From Purshia tridentata (lineage: Eukaryota > Streptophyta > Magnoliopsida > Rosales > Rosaceae), in assembly GCA_003254885.1 (NCBI GenBank), contig QANT01004768.1:60067-124066 (forward strand): DNA of 64,000 nt. Reading direction: 5' to 3'. The notes beneath the pieces were generated by a model. The model saw only the letters and a list, made by a program, of their open reading frames with translations. It was not told the origin of the DNA and searched no databases. This document shows, in pieces, positions 49,001-60,516 of the stretch (position 1 is the first letter of the stretch; every line of letters begins with the position of its first letter). Both the position numbers and the translations under genes were made by a program.

Positions 49001-49860
49001 GTCTTTGGAAGTTTTTTCTCAATGGTTTTCCACCTGACTTCAAAATATTTACTAAGAGTATCAGCCATGACATAGACATCATTTGTTGATGGATTGTAGG
49101 TCATAGCATTGGTGAAGGTAATCCTGACATCGGCAGCAAACTCCAATGGGCTTGAATAAGATCCAGAAGCTATCTTGCTCTTCACTGTACCCAAATCCAT
49201 TGGATGCTTGATAACAGTGAAGTAATCTGGAATGTTGAGCTTCACTACATCAACAGGGGTGTTGAAAACCCAAGCATATTGATGTGACATTAATCGTTTC
49301 AATAGTGTCTCACATTGTTTCATCAAAATCACGCTTGCAGTGCTAGGTGCTGAAGCCTGATTCACCGACTCAAACCTCCCAGAAGGGCCCTTATTCCATG
49401 CATTTGCTTTCTGAGCCACAGGATTCAGTTTTTTACCCTGCCCAGAACTCAATGCCAATGACTTTCGGAAATTCTCCACATGTGGCCCATTTGGTCCATT
49501 GCTACAGCTGAGGATATCACTAGAAGATGACACTGTAAGACCATTGGTTCTATGCATTTCAACTTTCTTCTGAAGAATTCGAATCTGTTCAAGTTCCATT
49601 CTCAACCTATGCCTCAAATCCTTCCTTTCCGATGACAACAAGTTTGACAGGGGGAGAACTTGCCTAGGGACACCAAAACTGTCGTGGTCACTAGAATTTA
49701 AACTAATACATCTCCTTATCGGGGCACTTGAATCTTCTGAGGCGGTTATTTCTGTGTCAATTCGCCCTGAGCTACCAGAGCCCTCGTATTCACCAGCCAG
49801 CTCAAAGGCACCACCATTATACCCTCCCGCTCCAGGGTACCTGTTCTTCTTGGCCATCAT
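46062..49860 (-). CDS. GTE8: bromodomain transcription factor, GTE8/GTE10-like
   Basis: A plant BET-type reader of acetylated histones. Ten exons on the minus strand, 49860-48622, 48533-48485, 48386-48255, 47911-47841, 47698-47647, 47198-47118, 47019-46904, 46792-46726, 46558-46428 and 46331-46062, give 735 residues in an unbroken frame. Start [16 protein letters not shown]. The bromodomain is at about residues 180-285 ([20 protein letters not shown], then [19 protein letters not shown] and [12 protein letters not shown]). The NET domain is at about 330-395 ([17 protein letters not shown] to LRKLLDEH). A serine/acid-rich segment follows, then a long charged coiled coil typical of the GTE8-12 subgroup ([32 protein letters not shown]) and an acidic end ([15 protein letters not shown]). 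The exon 8 donor GTTGTG is weak. The exact orthologue within the GTE8-12 group is uncertain. Confidence 0.92.
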
Positions 49861-50048
49861 CACATCTAAAAGAATCTCCGAGAACTTTTCTTTATAACAG
49901 TGATTCCAGAGTGTGGTTTGATCAGTGATTTGTGCACAAGAGAAGAAAAAGAAGAAGAAGAAAAATCATTTAGCCTTAAATCAGACAGAAACTAAAATCG
50001 AACCACAAACAGCAAGTTCGAAAGTAAACAAGCCCAATTGAATTAGAG

Positions 50049-50083
<35 letters not shown>

Positions 50084-50420
50084 AAAAGAAAACAAACCCA
50101 ATTGAATAAATCACAAAGTTCAAAAACAGTAATAATTAACTCTTCGTAAAGTTCCAAATCTTTACACTCAAAGTATACACCTTCGAAGTTGAATTATAAC
50201 CCTAACCTTGAGCAGCAACTAACTCCATAAAATTGAACAATACAAAAAATATATATCACGGAATTTAAAGTGACCCAAAACCCTAAAACAATTACCAGTT
50301 GCTCTTCCCAAGCTGCCCACTTCAGTTCCAGACCTCTCCTTGGGATCAAAGTTACACGAATTCTTCTTTGTCAGGACAAAGCAAGGTCCAGAATTTCAGA
50401 GAAAAGAGACAAAAAACTGA
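49861..50420 (-). promoter_or_regulatory. 5' leader of the GTE gene with leader intron
   Basis: On the minus strand a donor near 50294 (CAACTG|GTAATT) and an acceptor TTTTAG, five bases before the start, suggest a leader intron of about 430 bp. A GA tract (CT on the gene strand) at 50052-50079 lies inside this intron. Confidence 0.5.
50052..50079. repeat. (GA)14 microsatellite
   Basis: A GA dinucleotide run within the probable 5' leader intron of the GTE gene. Confidence 0.95.
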
Positions 50421-50695
50421 GAGAAGGTAGAGAGTACAGAGTGACTAAAACCCAAGAAAACCCTTGAACGCTGTCCGGATCATGACACGAACGAACCGCA
50501 CCGATAAGAAGGCGACCTTCAATAATGAGGTTCCCCTTTGCAGGTTCCAAACTACGGACACAGAGAAAGCCCACGACTTGGCTCTCGACTCCCTACTTCA
50601 AAGAGGGAAAAAAAAGGAAATTCCATTCATACCCCTCAGTAGTCACTGCTCCTCTCAATCTCTCATATATTTTTTCCAATAAAATTTTGAAGTGA

Positions 50696-50892
50696 ATAAT
50701 GATTTAGTTTAGGAAAAATTCTATTTATACCAACAACTTCTTAATTCCACATAAAGCATAATTATACATTCAAGTATTAAAATTAGAGTATGCATAATGA
50801 TTTAGTTTAGGAAAAATTCTATTTATACCCAACAACTTCTTAATTCCACATAAAGCATAATTATACATTCAAGTATTAAAATTAGAGTATGC
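50696..50892. repeat. 98-bp tandem duplication
   Basis: Copy 1 (50696-50793) and copy 2 (50794-50892) are identical by eye except for one inserted C in copy 2 (TATACCAAC versus TATACCCAAC). The unit begins ATAATGATTTAG and ends GAGTATGC. It is head-to-tail with no spacer, in the spacer upstream of the GTE gene. Confidence 0.97.
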
Positions 50893-51450
50893 TTGAAGGT
50901 AAGTTTGGGAGGGAGCAAAGTTAATGAAATGAGATATTGGATAAATAGTTGTCTGACTCTTCAATAGTCATTTCAACAAAATGTATAATTGTTCATCAAG
51001 TATTAAAATATTATTGGTTAAAATAAGAAGATTATTGGATATAAATAAAATTTCTTTTAGTTTAGAAGATGTAACATTATTTTGAATTTAGACAATTACT
51101 GGCCAAAAAAATAATCTTAATAATAAAATCTTGTAAAGACAATTAATTAGTTAAAAAAACAATTTTCATAAAATATAAGAAGAATAATATTTACTCAAAC
51201 TATTTTTTCTAATTTTCCGAACTAAAAATAAATATTAAGAAAGACAAAAAATAAACCATCTTAATTAATCTAATGTTATGTAAATTGAGGAACAAAAATT
51301 AAGAAAAAATAATTAGAATAAACAACAGCATATTTCAAAAAATAAATAGAGAATTCGCATATCATCCCAAAATTTGACTTTGACTTTTTAGCGGCAAATT
51401 AATTTGGGAGTGTTTATCAATTGTGCTTTATTAGTTTTTGGTTAAAACCC
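50893..51450. other. AT-rich spacer
   Basis: No gene or recognisable element is seen. Confidence 0.6.
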
Positions 51451-52455
51451 TTGCACCCTTCCCGCTCCTCATCTTGCCTTGTCGTCCAGCCGTTCTCTGA
51501 CTCACCCTTAGGGCTGGTGAGATCACACCCGACAACAATTTCTTTTGTTTTATTTTCAAAGCAAGACAACCAGAACACTCCTAGGTAAGCTCTTCCTCTG
51601 CATTTTTTTTTCTCCTCACTTGTTGCTAAGCCATGGAAAGAAATGAAAAACCAATAGTAATAATAATACTAATTGGCTGTTGAGAGATAATTAGAGACTC
51701 TAGTTCCAATCCCTGCTTCAATATTCTGGATTCTAGAATTTGGAGTCATAAAATTGAGCTCTCAATTTTATTTTTGTTCGCTTGTTTGCTTGAGATTTGT
51801 TTATGCACAGAACAGCATTTTGCTATTTTTTAGTTTAAGAAACAACCAAATTTTTGCTTAAGGTAGAGAATCATGGGACACCTGCAGAACTTGGATTTTG
51901 GCTGTGTTTATTATTATTGGTGAATTAACAAAATAATGTGCCCTTCGAGATATGAAGCCCAATTTACCATACAAATGTTGGTGAATTTATTTTTTTTCGC
52001 TTTAGTTTGTAGATTGGAAGGGACATGACCCATGCATCTTATCTCAGAGTTTGCAAGGCTTTGTAAGAATCCTTAACTCTTGCCTTTATTTAAAAATTTT
52101 AATATATTCTTAATTTACTTATTTTGTGGAAATGTTTCCCTGTGTCTGTTTGGATTGATGAGTAAGTGGGGAAAAAAAGAAGAAAATTAAACATAAAATT
52201 AGTGTGTTTTGGGTCGTTTGAGCTATTTTCTCTAACAATAAAGAACCCCTCATTATTGAAGAATTTGAAATCCTAAATTTCTTGCATTTTCTTACAATAA
52301 AATGCATTATAAAGCATGATAGGGTTCAGAAATGGTAGAGATTGATTTACATTGAGCGCATTTGCTTCTCTAGGAACTTTGGAGCGGGAACTGTGCGAAG
52401 GTCTTTTAATTTTCAATTGAACTTTCCCCACAAGGTTTTTGTAAGGCGGCTTCAT
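51450..52455 (+). promoter_or_regulatory. 5' leader of thymidylate kinase with probable intron
   Basis: A leader-like stretch ends at CTCCTAG|GTAAGC (donor at about 51584). The acceptor TTCTCTAG ends at 52373. The exon from 52374 to the ATG at 52456 is open in the kinase frame and encodes a basic, hydrophobic stretch (residues such as VRRSFNF and KVFVRRLH) resembling a mitochondrial presequence, but no in-frame ATG is visible. Confidence 0.45.
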
Positions 52456-54389
52456 ATGGCTCACAACTGTAGCCTAAGAGGTGGCAAGGAGGATTCAAGA
52501 GGTGCCTTGATTGTTCTGGAAGGCTTGGATCGTTGTGGGAAGACTACACAGTCTGCTAGACTAGTCGCCTACTTGGAGAGGTTAGGGTATTCAACTGAAT
52601 TATGGCGGTTTCCTGACAGAAGTACAAGTGTTGGGCAAATGATATCTTCTTATCTTTCTAACAAATCGCAGCTCGATGATCATACAATCCATCTTCTCTT
52701 TAGTGCCAATCGTTGGGAGAAGAGGTTTGTTATGCTACTCTTTGCAACATGCTATATCCTGCTTTGTGAGATTTTCTACATTCAGGACAGAAAAGTTACT
52801 CTTTTTTTTAATTATAATTAATACAAGAGTGTGCCCACTTTAATTTTTTTTGTGGGAAAAGTTTGAGGTGGGCACGAATTTGTTGTACTGAACAATCTGT
52901 AATTTCTCTGCAGATTATTGATGGAAAGCAAATTGAAAAGTGGAACCACCCTTGTTGTTGACCGTTATTCTTATTCAGGCGTGGCTTTCTCATCTGCGAA
53001 AGGACTAGATATAGAATGGTGTAAGGTAGTGAAATTCTTTAGTTTTTCCCCTAATGAAGTTTGCATTCTCTGTCTGATCTTAAAAATGAGGTGTTTTTTT
53101 TTGCAGGCTCCAGAGATAGGGTTATTGGCTCCAGATGTGGTACTGTACCTTGACGTACCACCTGAGGTAAGTAGTTATTTTAATGTTTACAGTGAATATT
53201 AGGGAAGAAAAACATAAAAATATAACCTATGTCTTGTAAATGTTAAGGTGAGAAATTGTCCTGTTTGATTGCTTATTACCTATATGGTCTGACATATTTT
53301 CTGAGACACAAAAAACCCCCTCATAAGAAATTGATTTCTACATATCATCAGTTTTGCACAGTTAGTAGCTTCTCAAATAAAGAAAAGTAGAAAAAATATA
53401 TGGTTGGCCCTTTATGTCTAACTGCAGATATTTTAAGGCTGTTATGCTTTGTAGATATATTATTGTTGATGAAAATGATAGCAACTGCATTTAGCCTGCT
53501 ATTACAAGGACCTTAATATTCAGATAAATATTTATTCTCTTAATAGACTAGCCTGAATGGTGGATGCTGCAAATTTGATGGACCTAGTAATTCCTCCCCA
53601 AGTTCTTTTATGATTTTAATTGATTTATTAAATTATAATTGTCAGAAAGCTACAGAAAGAGGGGGATATGGAGGTGAGAGATATGAGCAGCTTGAGTTTC
53701 AGAAGAAAGTTGGCCAAAGCTATCAGGTCCTCCGTGGTGCCACTTGGAAGGTAGTTTGTTGCTTTATTCTTCTGAAATTGCAAGAGAACCTGGTATCTAC
53801 TTCCAATTGTTATGCTCTCTTAAAGGTGTCACCTTGGATGCAATCTTTAACACCAAATTTTAATTAGGCACTGTAGGTCCATATATTAGCATATAATTTT
53901 TCTATAGTGGCAGTTGGAGAATAAATTGAATGGTAGATGATTTGAGTCGCACAAAGCAATGGTGGAGTTGTGATGTCAATTTTTCTCCTTCAATTCATAT
54001 CCAGGTGTCATTTTTCTAATGCTTTCCAGCAAGCACCTAGTATGAAGTCCGTTTGATTCAGACTGAACCCTAATATATAATTTAGATGCTGTCTGGGCTG
54101 TCACTATCAGTTGATTGTAACACATTTTATGCAAATTGATTAACATTATAATAACCATGAAACAAGCCTGAAAGACCATTAAAACGTTTGTTTTGCACTG
54201 TAAAACTGGTAGTATATGGGTGAGTTGAGTTGGATATCATGCAGACATTAAGTTTCTTTTGGCCTGATGCAGATCATAGATGCTGACTCGCCTATGGAAG
54301 ACGTCGAGGAACAGTTGCAAAAGATAGTATTGGATTGTGTAAAAACATGCCAAGACGGAAAACCCCTGTCATGTCTCTGGTCTGCTTAG
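52456..54389 (+). CDS. ZEU1: thymidylate kinase (dTMP kinase)
   Basis: Phosphorylates dTMP to dTDP with ATP, an essential step in dTTP synthesis. Exons are 52456-52724, 52914-53025, 53107-53166, 53646-53750 and 54273-54389, 220 residues, the normal size for the cytosolic/nuclear form. The P-loop [10 protein letters not shown] is near residues 24-33. [18 protein letters not shown] is the substrate segment, [16 protein letters not shown] the DRY region, and [11 protein letters not shown] the lid. The C-terminus ends LSCLWSA. The start was chosen as the first ATG in frame, just before the conserved [12 protein letters not shown]. In Arabidopsis ZEU1 a longer form is mitochondrial. Here the upstream open stretch could serve that role only if another start is used. 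Confidence 0.93.
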
Positions 54390-55230
54390 ACGTTTGTACC
54401 TTTGAAATGTTGAATGTATGCGCCCTCTGTATCTTTGATAGCTCCTTTCCTAATGAGGCATGCAGAATTGCAGATTGCAGGGCTCACTGAGTTTAAACAA
54501 ACATTCCCTGTTATCTATCGAATATTTCATTTTTCAAAAATGGTTTGGGTCATTTTTATTCATTAATAGTGAAAGTTGAGCTCTGTGGGAAAAGATTTCT
54601 AATTTATGAAAACGTCAAATGGTACTGAAGTACAGAGGACCCCAATTCGGATCAGGAGTGAAAGGGGTAAATATTCTTAACTACTAGAGTTACAAGTTTT
54701 CACGTGGTTGCCGTGCCTATAGTAACCAACCAAAAAATAAAGATTCGGTGGTGGTCAAGTAGAGCTTAGTAGATAACTAGATTAGGGTTTAAGGTGATTC
54801 GAAGGTGATAGCTACAGCTTTGGAGGCATTTATTCTAATTTCTAGTCACTGGTCAGGGCTTTAGCCAGCCATAATTTATATATTAATTAACGAATCGAAG
54901 GCCGATCTATATGCAAGGGCACCCAATAGCTTGATGCAATCTGCCTCTTTTGCATCTTGTCATTGTCAAAAAGGTCAATAATGGTTAAATTAAGGGTTAT
55001 CTTATGCATGCCTCTATATCCAATCAAACAGGCCATATTAAATAAGACACGACCCATTCGACCTAAAGCCCGTTGTTTTTCTATTCTTAGTTGTTGGAAC
55101 ATTGGGAAGTATTATACTATTATTTATCTCCAATTACTTCATTTTTCCCCTATCTAAAAAATTAGATTAAAATTCAAATGTTAAAATATCTACGAGTTAA
55201 CTCTGAGGTGAGGGAATATAAAGTGTGGAA
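54390..55230. other. spacer after thymidylate kinase
   Basis: The first 150 bases are probably 3' UTR. No gene is recognised in the rest. Confidence 0.5.
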
Positions 55231-55600
55231 ACCACAACTGAAGAACTGAATGCAAAGTTGAAGAAACAAAACAAGTTTCATCAATAGGTTTAGATTAATT
55301 AATTATGGAATTCGAAAGTTGTGATTAGTTTCTGTAAGAGGATATTGCAAAATGATTTAGAATCCCATCAAATCAAGGGAAAAAAAGAAAAAGAACAAAG
55401 ACTTTTGAAAGAAATTGAGGCATTTGCAAAGGACATATTAGAGACTTTAGAGTAGACAATCGAGAAAGTTATGACCATAATACAGAAAAGAATAGCAATT
55501 AAGAACTGGATAATTGGAACAATTAGGAGAAGCGTCAAAAACACAACCGAAGAGTTGGATACAAAGAATGAATAAATTGATCGCAAGCTTCATCAATAGG
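55231..55600 (+). repeat. degenerate repeat pair with coding-like relic
   Basis: 55231-55289 and 55541-55600 are similar (both contain ACAAC.GAAGA and end TTCATCAATAGG). One plus-strand frame between them reads as charged helical sequence (EKEQRLLKEIEAFAKDILE, then TIEKVMTIIQKR) but is interrupted by a TAG. It may be a relic of a duplicated coiled-coil gene. No family is assigned. Confidence 0.35.
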
Positions 55601-58600
55601 CCAAGCCTCCAAGGTTATGTAATAAATATATATTTGCTGAAAGTTTTTTACAGTTTAGCTCATCAATTTAACTGAAGTTATTCAAGGAGATCGATTAACC
55701 ATACCATATATACATACATTCGAAAATTAATCCTTCATATAGGGAGGGGAAAGGAGCTACAAAGTGGAACTGTAGCCATAAACCTCCACCATGGACAAAA
55801 TGAATATGATTTGAGAAGCTCTTACACAAGAAAAGATAGGTAGAACAATTAAGAATCATAGTTGTAAACAGTGAGATCCCAGACCCTACTTATCCACCAA
55901 AAAGGGAAAAATAAAAAAAGTATTAATATTACTTAGCTAGAGACATGCAATTAATCAATTTATTTGTGGTTTTGTTTGTATACTTTGATATATAATTGAA
56001 TGAATAGAAGAAGATTAGGAAAAAGAAGAAGAGTGGCAGTGTACAAGATAAAAGTACTGTAAACATATTAATTACTGCATTAAAAAAAAGATGCAAAATA
56101 CAAGCTAGGTTTGAAATATTAATATTTCATACCATATTACTACATGTTCAGCCCTTTGGCCAAACTTTAAGGACCTCATAGCTTGCTAGCTGCTGATCAA
56201 TTTGGACTTTATCTAGCATATATAGACTTGCGATTAAGCCTCCACTTCCGCGCGCTATATACATATATGATTTCATGGGCTGCTTGCCATATATAGAAAC
56301 AACCTAATTAATCTATATGACTTACTTACCATATATATACACTTTCACGACTACTGTTCACTTATTTCTTCAGATCTTCGGAAGCCCCTGTTACATGAAA
56401 TCATTGAATCCTTTAATTAGAAACTGAATATAATTAAACATTAAAAGAATTTTAATTAACAAAACAGAAGAATTTGTCCATTTTTAATTAATTGATATTC
56501 CTATTGGATAGTTCTAGTTAAAAACAGTTTTGGTGGTTGACCATTAATTTAACACCCACCTCCTCCACCACAATAAAAAATCTGTGGTTGACAAGGAGAT
56601 TTGGCCGGGGAACTACTCCTATATATCATGAATTTTTATTTCCATTCAACCTAGCTATAAACTTAATTAATGAAGAAACAAAGAGAAGAAAAATAGTATA
56701 AATATAAGTTATTAATTCAAATTTTATTGTTAAATGTATATCATGAGCACGGTAGATATAATACTACTGCAAATATTTTTTGTTGATATGGCAAGGCTAT
56801 AGCTAGCTAGCTAGCTAGTTTCCTTTAATTGGCACTTTTTAAATGTATGATTGAGACATCATGTATACGTATACATATACATACTAGTCAATTAATAATC
56901 AACAATGCTATACTTACCACATTTTTATATCATAATTTTATACCATCTTATGTGGCAATCTACATGGCATTCATATATTGGATACTAAAAAAATAAAGAT
57001 AAAAACCCTAAAAATAAAGAAATACTCTGCCAGTATAATAATGACACGTAAGATGGTATAACAAACATGATATAAAAATACGGTAAGAATAACATTATTT
57101 ATTAATAATTTCAAGTTGCATGACTTTTTCTCTAATTAATTTCTAACTAATCCATCTCAAACATGCCATGCATATATATATATATATGCCTGTAATTTAA
57201 TTGGAATATATATATATATATATATGGAAGACTTATGATGTGTGATCCATAGAGAGAAGTTCAATAAGTAATGCAAGTTGGAATTCAAGGAAGACTATAT
57301 TTTCTTCCAATTTTCAAAGAAATAATTCTATAGCTAGCTAGGGAACAATCAATTAATGTTAATATCTATAATTTAAGAAACCAGACTCACATATCTATAG
57401 ACCTTATATACCAAAGCATTGTGATTATATTTTTAACTGGTGCATGTCTTGCACATAATTAATTAATTAAGTTAGTTATGAGAATATATTAGATTGCTAT
57501 ATGTCATCCCTTAGTACTTAAGGTCTTTTAACTTCAGCTGTTTTTGTCATTTATGCATCCTAGCTATTTTCTGATCATTTGGCACCTTCAAATTATATCC
57601 TTCATTTAACCCACATGATTTATATATAAAATCTACCACTATATATCCTCATTAATTGTAGTACAAAATTTTCATTTTAAACCTCACCAAGTGCTAATTG
57701 ACTCTGTACAGAATTAATTTAGTTTGCCCCTCCAATTGCATGTCTTCTAAACTAGTGAAACTAAAAGAACAGTAGCTATTATATTCTCCTTATTTGAATT
57801 AAATATGAAGTATTCAAGTATGTACTAGCTATTTAGAACTCACATTAGATATATAATCGATTGTTTATCTAATATATTTGGAATTTGGCTAGCTAGGGTA
57901 CGTTTCAAAAGTTCAATTTATAGATCAATTAATGCAATAAGACCAAAATGCATTCTATATGTTCCATTTTTCTCATCTAAATTTTATTATATAGTTTTTA
58001 TTTTGCCTGTATATTAGTATATATATATATATAGATCGACCACTTGACAGTTGAAACCAACATCCTTTTGGCGAAGAACCAAAAGCATGTATGATGCCAT
58101 CTAGACAATATATACCTGCTGACATGCAAATTATTATGGACCCAAATTAAAGAGGATATATATTACTGACATGCCAGGGACTCAATGAATAGGCCAGTCG
58201 AGTTTTCTCTTTATAGCTTACGTACCTTGCAAGAAGAGCACAGAAATGGGCGTATGCTTAATTAATACAAGAAATTAATTATAGTTTATCTAGAGACATA
58301 TCCAATTATTGTTGTTTCCTAATTGAAATTAAACTTAACAATAATCTAGCTACCCCAGTTTGCAACTCTTAATATTGTAACTGCAAAAGTAGTGCAAATT
58401 AGTAGACTCATTAGAGTTAGCTACGGAGCACGGTATTAATTGTTACCTTGATTTTGTCCTTGTCGTTCCTGTTGGTTTTTTGTTAATCTTATAGTCACTC
58501 TAGCTAGCTCCCACTCAATCTACCAATGAAATCAATAGCAAATTAAATTAAAACAAAGCATAATCTAATTTTATCCTACCTATCTATATCCCACGAGCGA

Positions 58601-58851
58601 ATAAAGCTTTAATTAATTAATTGTTGTCATACTCATGATAGCGAGCCTGCTTAGGGATGCTTAATCCACTAGTACTACGTGTTTATCCTAAAACCAACAT
58701 ATATCACAATCTGTACTTGATCCAGTTTTGGTGAACTCAAATATTAGCTAGCCAGCTAGGTACGTACGTAGTGTGCATATATGTATAAATGTATATACCT
58801 CATCTCGATCTCATATATATTCTTGGCTGATCAGCCTTCCATGTACTGATC
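55600..58851. other. long AT-rich spacer
   Basis: No protein-coding gene is recognised. The region contains many TA runs (about 57175-57188, 57209-57225, 58016-58034), AGCTAGCTAGCT words (56803-56818) and AATTAATT stretches. A short non-coding transcript cannot be excluded, but nothing supports one. Confidence 0.5.
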
Positions 58852-59778
58852 TCAACGGCCCAAAGTGAGAGCAGCTTTAACGTCGAGCCTCCATGCAAAT
58901 CCTCCACCGTCCATTCTCCACAAATCACAAGGCACCATCTGTGAGTACTTTTCATTACCCACCGTGTATTGCAGCTTTAATTGGCATGTAAAAGCCGAGT
59001 ACTCGTACGGTAACTTCTCTTTCATCAATAACCACACACCTATCTCCCATCTCTCCCCGCCCTGCCCCTCATTTTGATTTTGTTGGCTCACCATCCTCCT
59101 AAAAGCTCCATTCAGCCACTGCACCCTGCCCAAACCGTCCGATATAAACCCCGGACACGTGTCACCCTCCAGACTCCTCATTCTCACTTCGTCCGTACTC
59201 CCAAACCCTTGCTCAACAACACCCATGCATGTGCCTGTCACGCACTCCACTGTCACCCGCGAGTACTCCACCGCTCTCATCCGCTGCTGCATCCACACCG
59301 TCGGATCTGAGTCATCAGACATCCCATCAACATCCGTGTAATTGCCTGCGAGTTTATTGTGGTTCAACCAAATGGGTTGGCCCTGATATTCCTGCACAGG
59401 AGACTTATCACTAGCCGTACCATCAAAGCTCCGCCAAGATCCACCGTCCGTTGAGTGGTGATCGATATCACCATTCTCCGGCAAGAGCTGCAAGGTCGTC
59501 GTTTCCACGCGCTTATTCAAATCAAGTCCGTCGACTTTGCTAATCTCTTCCTTATTCTTTCTGGCATATCCAATATTATTCTTGCGAACCCTAACGTACT
59601 TTCTCTTGGTTCTGATCAGTAAGTTCTTGTTAGAAATCGCTGAACCACCTGCAACTCCGTCTCCCGTGACCGGTTTGGGTGCTATCGGCCGGAATCTGAG
59701 CATTATCTGATTCATCACAGACTTATCCTGAGCACTACCGGCGCATCTTAGCATGCGCCACCCTTCTCCACCCTCCAT
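58852..59778 (-). CDS. plant protein of unknown function (probable DUF7950 family), copy 1
   Basis: A single-exon gene of 308 residues. The start MEGGEGWRMLRCAG was chosen because the tandem paralogue begins equivalently (MDGGDGWHV). An open upstream extension of 30 codons exists but is not conserved. Shared blocks are NQIMLRFRPIAPKPV near the N-terminus, KRKYVRVRKNNI (basic, possible nuclear signal), LQLLPE, then a C-terminal domain of about 130 residues. That domain has VTVECVTGTCMGV, LEGDTCPGFISDGLGRVQWL, AFTCQLKLQYTVGNEKYSQM and VPCDLWRMDGGGFAWRLDVK. The CPGFISDG...W.N segment is loosely PAS-like, which is only a resemblance. No function is assigned; the family name is from memory. It is more GC-rich than its surroundings. 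Confidence 0.75.
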   Translation of the reverse strand: MEGGEGWRMLRCAGSAQDKSVMNQIMLRFRPIAPKPVTGDGVAGGSAISNKNLLIRTKRKYVRVRKNNIGYARKNKEEISKVDGLDLNKRVETTTLQLLPENGDIDHHSTDGGSWRSFDGTASDKSPVQEYQGQPIWLNHNKLAGNYTDVDGMSDDSDPTVWMQQRMRAVEYSRVTVECVTGTCMGVVEQGFGSTDEVRMRSLEGDTCPGFISDGLGRVQWLNGAFRRMVSQQNQNEGQGGERWEIGVWLLMKEKLPYEYSAFTCQLKLQYTVGNEKYSQMVPCDLWRMDGGGFAWRLDVKAALTLGR

Positions 59779-60419
59779 ATCTTCTATTTTACGCTCTCTC
59801 GTCGGTGTGGAAGCTGAAGCGATAATTATAGCCGCAGTACCGGTGACGAGGGTGAAGAAACAACACAACGTACGTACACCTGGCTAGGGCTTACAACCCA
59901 AAAACAGCGATGGCGTTTGATTGGTTATTTTTTTGATCGGGTAGTGAGGCCCACTGGAAAAGTAGCATATCCGGCTGTAGTTGGGTTATGGTCCCACCAT
60001 CAGTCCCAATCAGAGACGAGTACGTGTCAACCACTGCCGAAAGGAAAGCTACGTGTGGGACTGCCTTGGGCTTAGCGTAGTAATGTTGGCCCTTGGGGAG
60101 GTTCGAGAAAGCCTATACGTGGTGCCATTCCATTAGCAAAGAACATCAAAATTCTGTTCTTAAATATGACTTTTCAAACTTGTACGCGACACAGAGCACG
60201 TGAAACACATTCCGAAAGAGAAAGCACACGCTACACCCGGAAAATAGGGGAGCACGTAAGAGGTACGCGAGTGGAATAAATTAACCCTTTATGTGATCTA
60301 ACTTTACGATTGGGACGCGTGGATGGTCGGATGACCATGTGAATCTTCGGTAAGATTTTTCGTCATACTAGAAAAGCGACAAGTTTTATGTTTATTTTAT
60401 ATTTTCCATAAATGGAATG
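59779..60419 (-). promoter_or_regulatory. upstream region of copy 1 with ACGT elements
   Basis: Contains a G-box CACGTG at 60197-60202, several TACGTG words, and the 16-base block GGACGCGTGGATGGTC (60313-60328) that recurs upstream of copy 2. G-boxes are bound by bZIP and bHLH factors in stress, ABA and light responses. The role here is inferred. Confidence 0.45.
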
Positions 60420-60516
60420 GAAACATTTTCCATTAAAGGGATAAATTCACCAGAAACATTTTCCATTAAAGGGTAAATTCACTGGAAACATTTTCCATTA
60501 AAGGGATAAATTCACT
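60420..60516. repeat. three tandem copies of a 32-33-bp unit
   Basis: The unit GAAACATTTTCCATTAAAGG plus about 13 bases ending AAATTCAC occurs at 60420, 60453 and 60485. The second copy lacks one A. It lies upstream of copy 1. Confidence 0.95.

Noticed and set aside
59779-59868. 30-codon N-terminal extension of unknown-function copy 1
   Set aside because: It starts with an ATG but is not shared by the paralogue, whose protein begins at the position equivalent to MEGGEG.
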